A stretch of 64,000 bases of DNA from Apostichopus japonicus (lineage: Eukaryota; Echinodermata; Holothuroidea; Aspidochirotida; Stichopodidae): the NCBI RefSeq assembly GCF_037975245.1, contig NC_092576.1, forward strand, positions 1,686,501 through 1,750,500, written 5' to 3'. The position numbers and the translations under genes are program-made. Below, in pieces: positions 1-9,499 of this stretch. How positions within the stretch are numbered: position 1 is the first letter of the stretch; every line of letters starts with the position of its first letter. The notes under the pieces were generated by a model. The model ran no database searches and was not told the DNA's origin. It worked only from the letters and a program-made list of their open reading frames with translations.

Positions 1-257
1 TATGGGCGTCTGCAAAACAAAAAATCAGGGGACAAATAATACAATTAGACTTTTGTATATACGATGGGTTTGGGGTCCTCATGATCCAATAAACAATTAT
101 AGACTGTGGCAAATGCGATTTCCGTCCAATATTTAAAACTGTGGATAAATATAATAAAATGAGAACTGCTGCATGTCATTTTCACAAAATGCTGTATCAA
201 ACTGAACCAAAGTTTAATACAGGGGAATTTAAAATGCAGCATTTGGTCAAGTCAAAT

Positions 258-326
258 TGGTGGGGACAGGGTAGGCCTATATCATGTCCCCACCACTGAA
301 AAAGTTGGTGGGGACGCGTCCCGCTG
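258..326. repeat. Foldback GGTGGGGAC head motif, unit 1
   Basis: Alternating copies of GGTGGGGAC and GTCCCCACC, with a GGACGCGTCC palindrome, can fold into a hairpin (GTCCCCACCA, 11-nt loop, TGGTGGGGAC). The same motif lies in every head: about 13615-13690, 24236-24312, 34899-34970, 45770-45840 and 57812-57884. In unit 1 the Mutator-like element has inserted into it. It resembles the inverted end of an older DNA transposon rather than anything that acts in the gene. Confidence 0.6.
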
Positions 327-1383
327 GCGAATTTCTTTTTCCTGAACCTTTCGGGCAGTGTACGTGGAGTTTAGCCAATCAGAGCGAGGCTGTGTTGATG
401 ACGTACTACAGTAAAGATAGCGGCGTGCTTACCAAATGTTGAAGTGCATGGGGAAATCACATTCGATAAGTCAACATAATTGTTGTACTACAGCAGAAAG
501 TATTGAGGTATATAGGCCTTGCACTAATAACATTATACTGAATCATTATGCACAACTTACATGACGTTTGCATCGGTTTTTGTTGAAAAACGGCGATGTA
601 TGATCGCTGTCTGATGTACAAATTTACAATGTCTTCAGATTGACATGACACTGTACTCAGTACTGTAGTACTGGTACAGTAGTATGTTACGTACTTACAG
701 TTTACACACATCTACACAGCAATATTTGTACACAGGGGTACAGTCCTATAGCACCTCCTTGTGAGAGACGAGGTCCAGTAATTAACGGTTTATTGTGGAA
801 ACTGCCAAATGTTTGTTGTAAACTGATGAGCGAATTAGGTAAATAAGAGTGCAAGTACTGCCCTTGTTTTATTATAAAATAAATCCTCTCTCTTTAATTG
901 TTCCAGAATGAATATCTGTTTCCCTAGTCTTTTATTCTAGCAAGTCATCTGCCTTTAAATTAGGATAAACTTTCCTAAAACGGATGTACCACATTTTGGG
1001 GCTGAGACCGATTTCCCCCTAATAAGATCTAGAAGGAAAATAAACAAAAGAAACTATATATATTTTCGCCACACTATCTACGGAGTTTCATATATAAGAT
1101 GACCATGCACGAAAACCATGACATAACTTATAATATCGATTTTCAATTCATGATATAATACTTGGACATAACTACTTGAACATGAGAAAAAGTGGGGGGA
1201 AAATCCACACCGGGGCTCGAACTCGCGCTCTTTCGTTTTCCACCTTATGTTATTGAGGGGACGCATTTACCCGACTGACCATCTTTACTGAGTAGTACGT
1301 CATCAACACAGCCTCGCTCTGATTGGCTAAACTCCACGTACACTGCCCGAAAGGTTCAGGAAAAAGAAATTCGCGTCCCGCTG
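318..1383. mobile_element. Non-autonomous Mutator-like foldback element with 9-bp target duplication
   Basis: The element spans 327-1374 (1048 bp). Its ends are perfect inverted repeats over 83 bp, beginning GCGAATTTC on the left and ending GAAATTCGC on the right, and similarity continues imperfectly for about 12 bp more. It is flanked by the direct repeat GTCCCGCTG (318-326 and 1375-1383). The other five units have one uninterrupted copy of this 9-mer, so the empty site is known. Long inverted ends plus a 9-bp duplication fit Mutator-like elements; Merlin-type elements (8-9 bp) are the alternative. No transposase reading frame is visible inside, so it would need an enzyme from elsewhere. It sits about 0.9 kb upstream of the signal-anchor exon and could affect expression of copy 1. 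Confidence 0.85.
1212..1280 (-). other. tRNA-like internal promoter sequence inside the foldback element
   Basis: Read on the minus strand, a B-box-like GAGTTCGAGCCCCGG lies about 45 bp downstream of an A-box-like TGGTCAGTCGGGTAAATGC. The spacing and order resemble a tRNA-derived sequence such as a SINE head. I could not fold a convincing anticodon arm or acceptor stem, so this is not called as a tRNA gene. Confidence 0.25.
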
Positions 1384-2199
1384 TCCCCACCAGGATCTGC
1401 GCCCATGCCCAGTGAGGCCTTCATTTATAATTAATCTAACAAAGACTTATTTGACAGACATCAAAAGTGCCTGGAAATTGCAATTCGAAGATTACAAACA
1501 CGCTGTGAGACACCGTCTCTGTCAATGCGTTTCCTCGTAATTAGGAATAGTAGGGATACACAATGGTTTTATCACTACTACGAACAGTCCATAACCACCT
1601 ACCCTGTTGATGTTTAGATGTGGTTGTTGCTTCATTTGTTTTGCGTGTGTTTGTGTGCTTTTCTATTCTGTAGGATTCGTTTTCTGCTCGTATTTCCGTT
1701 TTAGCTGTGATGTTTTGATTCTGATAGACTTGGGTCTCTTGATGTGAAGAACCCATTGAACTTTTGGTGTGAACTTTACTGTCACAGGTTAATTCCGAAA
1801 AGGGAACGCAGTTTGAGTTTCCCCCTAAGTCTCGTACATGTTATGGTCAAGTGCCTCTCACCAGCGTGTGACGTAATGGGGTCACTTCTTTCTAAAAAGT
1901 GCGTTTCTGCAGGTCCTCATATCACAAAGTATTCTATACCTGCTTCGTCAAGTGCGAACTATATTATGTCCCTGTAGAGTCCATAATATATCTGGAGATA
2001 TATGTTAAGACTGTTTACTATATCTTACTCGCTGACAGTTATACCACACTGCAGAATAAAGCTTCCACTCGAGCATGACAGTTATTTGGCTCTTAAGCAA
2101 ACGTTATGGTTGACCGAATTCAAACTGCACGCGATGACGTTTTTGGTTCCCCCCAAAAATAATGAAAAAGTGAAGGTAACAATAATGTCTCTGTTGCAG

Positions 2200-2394
2200 C
2201 TTTAACTCGGAACTAGTCTGTTAATGGTTTGACAAGATGATGGGTTACGGGAACTCTCGTTTCATATACTCGGTTTTGAGTGTTACTTTGTTAATGATAT
2301 TGTGGTGTTTTTCAAGTGATCATTCTTGGATTAGTGTCGCGACCAAGCTGCAAAAATCAAACTGGCGGCAAAAAGCTCCTCGGCAAGGAACAGA
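2200..2394 (+). CDS. Signal-anchor exon of sulfotransferase-like gene, copy 1
   Basis: The exon opens after a plausible acceptor (TCTCTGTTGCAG, ends 2199) and closes at a strong donor (ACAGA|GTAAGT, GT at 2395). Coding starts at ATGATG (2237), 12 nt downstream of an in-frame TAA (2222-2224), which favours this start. It encodes 52 residues plus two bases of the next codon (phase 2). Residues about 9-27 form one uninterrupted hydrophobic stretch after a short polar N-terminus with an arginine (GNSR), the pattern of a type II signal anchor; a basic, polar stem follows. The phase-2 end fits the phase-2 start of the sulfotransferase exon at 6665. Golgi residence is inferred from this architecture. 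Longer reading frames overlapping this exon are out of register with both splice sites and were not used. Confidence 0.65.
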
Positions 2395-5072
2395 GTAAGT
2401 ACAAGTTAGTATATCATACTTCAACGCTATCATTAAAAACAGAATATTCAAACATGGTAGACGAAATATGGTATCCATATACATGTGCAAATTTGATAAC
2501 AAAATTGATTTGTTCCTTCAATTATTATTTTGCTAGCTGAAAACAAAAAATCCTATGGGATCTGGAGGGACCATAGTTAGGTTGTATAGTGTGTGCGGAA
2601 GTGCTAGGAATCAGTAGCACATCCCTGCAAGATTTTCGATTGGTTCGATTTGCACCAAAATGTGCATGCATATACTTCTGCACTATTATCAGGTGTTATT
2701 CCCACGACAGAGTAATATGTTCCACTCAAAATACAAAAAGAAAAACGTTTTAATGATAAAAATGTTGCTCGCTATCAGGCTTCAAACTAGACATATATCT
2801 ACTCCGGAAGTCCATATAGCCTTATGTAGAGAAACTATAAGTAGAGTGACTAGCCGGCGTATGTGTTCACTCGCTCCATATATATACTGACATATACTGT
2901 AAACGACAGTATATAGGCCTGGTCAAACTTATGTTCACGTCACGCCCTGCATTGTTCGCCATGTAGCTGTATAGGATTATATAAACCACATATACCTGCA
3001 TATACCGTAATGCTTAGCCTATGCGTCATCTACACGCGATAACCATATCCAAACCTACGCGGAGTTTAGCCTATATCATGATCTTGTTGATAGGCTAAAT
3101 ACTCGTCTTCCTAAACAATTGAGCAATTCGCGAATCTTGATTGTACTTAGCCCATACAGCGAACTTTTACTCATGAAAATCGAAAGTTTTGTAAAATAAT
3201 TGCACACATTTACCTAACATATGTGTACTGAACTTTTTCTTTTGCTCAACTGCTTACAGAGTGTAATAAGTAAAATATTTGTATCAATTTACATACAAAA
3301 CTTACTAGATAGTATGATAGGTATATAGAGGTCATAATAAGTTGAAGAATTTTTCTTCAGTTTTCTTAATAGGCTACTTTTCTCGTGATTTCCCTTCTGC
3401 CATGATACATCATATAGCTATCATACGCAAGGTTTCTAGATTAATTGTCAAGTTGTGGGTTTATGTCGCAATCTTCAGGTTAGGCTACTGTATCCAACAA
3501 TTATTTTGAACCGTGCATTACTTTTTCACCTTATTGAAAGACCATTCGTCATTTCTTGCTTCGCACCCATATATGGAACTGCTTTTCTCACCTTTATTTA
3601 ACGCCTTAATGTTTGCAATCTAAAGATATAATCAACTCTGTCTTATCGAATCTGACAGTTTCTGGTTATTGCCTATAGCGTTACACTTCACGCATCACTG
3701 TGCAATAATTATATACCAGGTTAGGCTATACCAGGGAAGGTGTCTTTACTCATTGTTCAATTACGGGTTGTAGTGTAAGCGTATAATCTGGTATTGTGAG
3801 TTTAAGATCTTTATCCAAGGTTTTCAACACACCCTGTACTGTTGCTACTGGCATAACCTTGTAACCTTGTGTGTTGATATGATACCTTGTTGTATCGTTT
3901 TGCGAAATGTAGGCCCCATATACTTTAGACAGTGAGAGTCAACATCAAACATTCCCGCCAAAGTAGCCTCCTAAGCTGTCGACAATGGCTTTACCACATG
4001 ACTTGATCGCATATACAGCTATTGTGAACACATAGTTATTGAAATAAGAAATTATTCATTATTTAGTAAACTTGTTTCAAATTATATATATAAACAAAGG
4101 AGAAACCACCAGGCTGGGAAGAATTAGAAGACTATAACCAAACTGCAACATCTTCAAGTTTGTAAGATGATTAATAACAAATATGCATGGCCATCAGGAG
4201 AATATTAAAAATTTCTTTAATTTCCCACAAAATTACATCTAAATCCTCATGAAATCCAGAACAGTGTGCTGTTATGAGTGGGATATCACCAGTCTAAATT
4301 GTCAATTCGAATAGTTGAGTGTGTCAACACGGTGTTTGAACCTAAAATCCAGATGAGGCATCAAAATACGTAACAGAGTGCATGTCTACTTGGAAAGCGA
4401 GGTCAAAAACATGATACTGCCCAACCCCACTTTCAAGAGCCGGGACATTTGGAAAAGTCGCATATTCCGTATGCTATCCGGCGGGTCCCCTTAAGTAATT
4501 GGCTCAATGTGTGATTTCTGTGGTAATCGACTTTCTCCTCCAATAATTACATTGGGTGCCCAGTTTATGTTAATTGGAAGACTAATGTGTCCAGCAACGT
4601 TAAATACATCAACTTTCGTTCAGTTTCGTGTCGGACTGAGTGTTTGAAAATAAACCGTACATAACATTTGTTTTCAGTGGAAATTATCCTCAAACCCTCG
4701 AAAGTCCATGTTGGTTCTCTTTTACTCACAACGCTCTTACTTGATCAAAGCGAATATGGTTGCTTCTGGAAAACGGTTTTAGATTGAATATTTTGTAAGC
4801 TTGCTAAAGCGGTGCCGATTGGTTCAGTATAGTTTTATCGGACTTGACTGTTCTTTCATACGAAAATCAAGTGACAGATCACCATTAAATAGCTAATGGA
4901 TATGCAACAGTTGATCAACAAGGATCACGTGACCAGGTTATTAGATTTTCGTTTCGTGTTTGTTTAATTACAGAAGTATTGAAATGCTTTAAGATGTGTT
5001 ACGATTGCTTTCCGTCAAACATATGACTAATATCTTGTAAACTAGAAAGCAATATTCTGCGAAAAAAATTAG
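2395..5072 (+). other. First intron, copy 1 (non-coding)
   Basis: It runs from the donor at 2395 to the unresolved acceptor of the possible internal exon. Apart from the antisense fragment at 3750-4007 I see only AT-rich sequence without a long reading frame. Around 4034 a block present in units 2-5 (containing CTTCCCGGTGGAAGAGG and AATAATCTGACAGAGTATTTAATC, split here) is missing; about 120 bp were lost here or gained by the others. Confidence 0.6.
3750..4007 (-). pseudogene. Antisense protein-coding-like fragment, unknown family, unit 1
   Basis: On the minus strand one frame reads about 60 residues to a TGA at 3750-3752, ending LTIPDYTLTLQPVIEQ. The same frame continues upstream through two close stops into SCGKAIVDSLGGYFGGNV. 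The split open frame looks like the 3' end of a decayed gene caught in the intron. Units 2-5 carry the same segment with indels. I do not recognise the family. It may be a chance open stretch preserved only because the units are closely related. Confidence 0.3.
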
Positions 5073-5300
5073 TTTTTCTTATGATTATGCTGACTATGGC
5101 GACCTAATTACAATACGCACTCTCTACACACAAGGTACGTTCCTGTGAAGTGTACAAGAAGTGTTCACTAAAACACACATAGGCTGGTATTCTAACATAC
5201 GACCGTACGGCGAGTTTGCCGAACAAATGCGGTTACCATCATGGGATTTAACAGTAGTTCCAATCACTGAAAAATATAAAGAATGCCACTTTAACACATG
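5073..5300 (+). pseudogene. Possible internal exon, copy 1, with an in-frame stop
   Basis: The segment ends at a consensus donor (CACATG|GTAAGTTACC). Reading back in the frame that leaves two bases before the donor gives a protein-like stretch containing GWYSNIRPYGEFAEQM and LPSWDLTVVPITE, and further upstream DYGDLIT and LYTQGTFL. A TGA at 5146-5148, where units 3 and 5 have CGA, interrupts it. The acceptor is not clear: the AG at 5071-5072 gives a length of 228 (divisible by 3, phase 2 at both ends) but lacks a good pyrimidine tract. A phase-symmetric exon could be skipped without changing the frame. The domain is not recognised. Confidence 0.4.
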
Positions 5301-6664
5301 GTAAGTTACCTATTGTTCAACAGATTTGGTCTATAAAGGTAGCAGTTGGTCAAGGTGATGAATTCCGCATCGTTTGAGTCATATATATATTAGAAGGTAC
5401 TTACGTATCCTAGCCTATCAGTACAATACGTAGCTATATACCTATGTTAGGCTTATTAGTATTGTAGTAGTAGGATGGTGGTCAACATGTTGATGCGATT
5501 GTTGTCAATAAAGTTGAGCACGAAATGAAAATAGTTAATCAATAGCCACGGGTGCTGGACTGTGTAAAGATGGTAACTTAGCTGATCAATAGATATGTGC
5601 ATAAACCATATATAGGGCCTGTTGAAAAATGATCATTACCCCCCCCCACCCCAAGCGAACGGAATGTTTTTATATGAACGAGTTTACATCAGAGAATCGT
5701 GGTATACGTATTGCGCAATGTTTAAAGTGACAAACAGCCAGAGCCTTTCTATATGCTTCTTGCTCCCCTTGGTCAAAATATTGAAAACATTAACGTCAAA
5801 TCATACATTAACGCTGTAGGAATGTATATGTACCAAATTGTTCAGTGGACATAAGCTATAAAGCAAATATTTGGTATGTACGTACTACATCGATAAGAAA
5901 GTGCTGGTTTTGTATCCTGCTCTTCAACTATCGATTCAAAACTAATGCACTGCTTCGACATTAAAATAATCTTTCACAGCAGATAAACTAATATGTTACT
6001 ACAAGTATACTAATATATAAAGACAGGTCTACTAATCTCTTGCGGCAGATTAACTAATCTGTTACGACAATACAATAGATGGTTCGACAGATTAACAAAT
6101 TTGTTATGACAGATTAACTTATATGTTTTTAAAGATTAACTTATATGTTATGAAAGATTAACTTATCTGTTATGACAGATTAAATAATCTGTTATGACAG
6201 ATTAAATAATCTGTCACAACAGGTTTGCCAATATGCTAGTACAGAATGACTAAACTGATATGGCAGATTAATTAATCTGTTACGATATATGAAATTGATC
6301 TGTTATCTCTGATTAACCAATCTCTTAAAATCAAATTAAATTATCTGTTACTGCTTATGCAATGATCTTCTACGTCAGATTCATAAACTGTTATGAAAGC
6401 TAAATAGTACGTTATGACATTTATATCGACGGATTGAAAAACAAGTTACAACATACTGATTTGTTCTCTATTTGTTTCTTTGACCAAAACTGAACCAACA
6501 TTATTTCTAATGGGCCAAACATTGTCGATGGCACGAATGGGCTTTCGTAGCATTGTAACCCATATTAAGTTACATTTAAACACACACCACCCCCTCCCCC
6601 TCCTTTTTGCCCATTCACATGTACACCTGGTAGTACAAAATGAGTTTAATTGTTCTCTTTTCAG
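5301..6664 (+). other. Second intron, copy 1, with C-tract and minisatellite
   Basis: Non-coding. It contains a homopolymeric C-tract near 5640 whose length varies between units, the palindromic minisatellite at about 5985-6410, and a pyrimidine-rich tract leading to the acceptor TTCTCTTTTCAG (ends 6664). A reading frame beginning at 6480 runs through the acceptor but is intronic: its upstream part is not kept in frame in unit 2. Confidence 0.6.
5985..6410. repeat. Degenerate palindromic minisatellite, unit 1
   Basis: Roughly 20 imperfect monomers of about 20-22 bp with core CAGATTAAATAATCTG followed by TTATGA. Each monomer is itself close to palindromic, so both strands look alike and the tract could form small cruciforms. 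It sits 250 bp upstream of the terminal exon in each unit. This copy is the longest; several monomers are missing in units 2, 3 and 5. Confidence 0.75.
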
Positions 6665-7727
6665 GATCGGTTCCTCTACCACCTCACCAAGTGACAAGGT
6701 CGAGGTGTCCGACGAACGTCGAACGTTTCTTGTCCAACTTTACGGTCCTTCAGGAACACCACTCCCAAACTTCTTCACCAAAGGAAAACCAGGAGGTCTT
6801 ACACTACGGGATTACTCGAATGGCGTCGTTGTATTTGTTCACCATAACAAAGCAGCTGGAACCACGATCAAATCTTGCATGAGGAGAATGCAGCGTAAAG
6901 GGATCATCGATGGACCAGAGCCGTTTCTAGTACATGCTCCTGGAAGAATGGAGCTTCACTTACGAGCACGAAAGGGCAGAAAATACAAGCAAATGAAATA
7001 TTTCATAGGTGGCTATTCGTTTGGAATGTGTGATTATTTTACAGATAACCGAAAATGTTCATATTTTACATTCATGAGAGATCCAATCGAACGAGTTATA
7101 TCCTCATACTTCTATTGCCATCGTAACCGCGGGGACCAACTTTGTGGCCCTACTAGGGTGGATAACTTTACCTTGGAAGAATGGGCGATATACCAGGGTA
7201 GTTATTTCTTTTATCAACTTCTTATCCAGCCTGTATTTTGTTCAAAAGATTGGCCTTTAAAAAAGGTTAGCACCAGTGATCAGTATATTTTAAAAGAGTT
7301 TCAAACCAATGTGACAAATGTGACCAATGTAAGACAATGCTGGTTCCGACAGAGACAATATTTTGCAAATGTTCTGACCTCTGCTGAACTAACAGTTTTG
7401 TTCGACTACATATCTGCTAACTTGGAAAACTGGTTTGCATTTATTGGGATGACTGAATATTTCAGTTCATCTTTGAAAATGCTTACACACATCTACAACA
7501 TACCGTTTGAGGATAAATGCGATCGGAAAACTAACGAAGGACGATACAAAACAGATTTAAGCCAGGTTAATGATCATTCTTCCAACAAATCAGAATTGAG
7601 AGATACGTTGATGGGAAACCCACAAGTTATGAAGGCCTTAGAATTTGATATGTTGTTATACGATAAGGGGATGGAAATTTTTCAAAACGAGGAGAAGGTT
7701 TTTGCCCGAAGGGGTTTGAGAAATTAA
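6665..7727 (+). CDS. Carbohydrate sulfotransferase-like terminal exon, copy 1
   Basis: Terminal exon beginning after TTCTCTTTTCAG in phase 2 and encoding 353 residues to TAA. It carries the two PAPS-binding signatures of sulfotransferases: a 5'-phosphosulfate loop at exon residues 54-68 (VFVHHNKAAGTT) and a 3'-phosphate site at 134-147 (FTFMRDPIERVISS), the arrangement of the Sulfotransfer_2-type, Golgi glycan-modifying enzymes. Sequons at NFT 167, NVT 215, NVT 218 and NKS 307 suit a lumenal catalytic domain, and several cysteines (71, 122, 131, 151, 160) could form disulfides. Joined to the signal-anchor exon it would be about 406 residues, ordinary for this class. The acceptor substrate cannot be read from sequence. 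The assignment is by motif; subfamily (HS 2-O/6-O-like or other) is unresolved. Confidence 0.8.
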
Positions 7728-9499
7728 ATGCGATTACTTGATAACAATTTAGTGAGAATTAAAAATGATTCAAGAAATGTTGTACATTGACACTCTTCCA
7801 TTGAACTTAAGAGCGTAAACATTTATAGAAGGTATATGTCCCGATAATATAAAATATAAACGAGTGCTGCAGAGTCCCTCAAAGTATTAACTCTTAATTC
7901 CGACAGCTAGAGGTGTTAGTTATAGTACTGAATTCAACTGTTGCTAACTGTTCATTCTAAAAAATACTCAAATACATGTAAATATTTCCGATAAATTCCA
8001 ATACTTTCATATTCATCTAGGTATTATATTCTTACACGGCTTCTAAAATTCTTCTTGGAATTTTGCACGTTCTTATACCTTAGGATGTTATACTTCCAAT
8101 ACATGGCTGTATGCATTGTTGAAACTGAAGTTAAACAAGTAAAGAAATACTCTGTCAACTTCAAGTAATACCGATACTGATTTCACTGATGCGACAATAA
8201 CAGTTGTAGTTTTCAATCTTCCAACTTTGAGCGGAACAGAAGCTTAATTCTATGGACATGACGGTTGCATTTTTCAATGGCATACCAGTTATACCACCAA
8301 CTTTGTCTTTCACAATAACACATGGCAGAAAAAACCAACCCCTTAAAAACATGGCATAATATTGCTCACAATTTTGAAAAACAAGCGAGCTGCAAAATTT
8401 TATGAGATTTGCTCAAATAATCGTCATTCCATTTCAGTCTCTTCTTATGTTTGGCGAGCTTTTTATTTAGTGTTGCCAGATAAACGAAATGCTAGATTCT
8501 CTCTGATTATATTAATGTGAATTTCAAGCCTGTAAGTTTATATTGCAAGCTTGTGAACACTAAAGTAGGCAAAGAGGAAATAAAATTGATATTACAAACT
8601 TGTAAATAAATACTGAATTCTGTCATGTTATATTTTTTGTAGTCTCAACTTAGCTTAGCTAGTAGTTTCGTGTCACTATATAGTCCCGTTAAGAGCAAGT
8701 GTCACAACATGTAAGGTTATATTGACGTGAAAAAGACTTCATATCTGGGGGACGGGGCAAATTCTCAATTCATATGACATATTAATGTCGGGGCATCAAC
8801 TTTTAGAGAATAGAGAAAAGAGGTGGATTTATGATTTTATGAAGGAATATGTGTAGTCATTGAGTCGTTTAGCCCGATTCTTATGTAGAGAGGGTCTGAT
8901 AAGGTCTCCCCAACCCTGGGAATGATGTCAGATGATGAATTGTGAGGCATATTTAGACTATAAATTAGCAACATAATTAAGTCTCAACGCAGATTTGTGA
9001 TAACTAATATTTTGAACAACCTCACAGCCTCGATCCACGTGTTATTACGCTACAGCAAAATTTCCACTTTTATTAGAAACTTTGAAGATAGATGTCAAGA
9101 GTCCGTCGAATTTCGTGACACCCACCAAAATAGATAGCTGTTCAATTTTATGTTCTGTTGTACATTATGTTAATGAACATTATTTTTGCTATCTTTTGCG
9201 AGCTTTATCTTTTCAATGCTACTATTGGACTTGATCTCCTCCCCATTTAACTCTTTCTTCCCCCCCCCCCCGCCCTCCCGATTCCACCAGTCCATGCATC
9301 ATGAATACAAGCTTGACAAGGACGAATCTTGACCTAATGACAAACGACTTATGTGGGTAGCATCTGGCCGTTTCGATCCTTTTAATAACCCCAGTGACAT
9401 GGGCGCAGATCGGTCTTGGATAATGGTGGGGACGCGTGTCTGCTCTCTGACATTATCTGAGCGGAGCGCGACCATGGGTTCGCGCGTAACGTACATGAA

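Noticed and set aside
6480-6664. N-terminal extension of the long open frame beginning at 6480 (also 29461 and 40126)
   Set aside because: It runs through an obvious pyrimidine tract and AG acceptor, includes a C-rich intronic stretch, and is not kept in frame in unit 2, where a 4-bp difference shifts it. The anchor exon provides a better N-terminus.
8161-8352. Minus-strand 63-codon frame in the 3' flank, also at 31139 and 54047
   Set aside because: It is conserved only because the units are near-identical. In units 2 and 4 it is changed or shifted, and it has no recognisable features.
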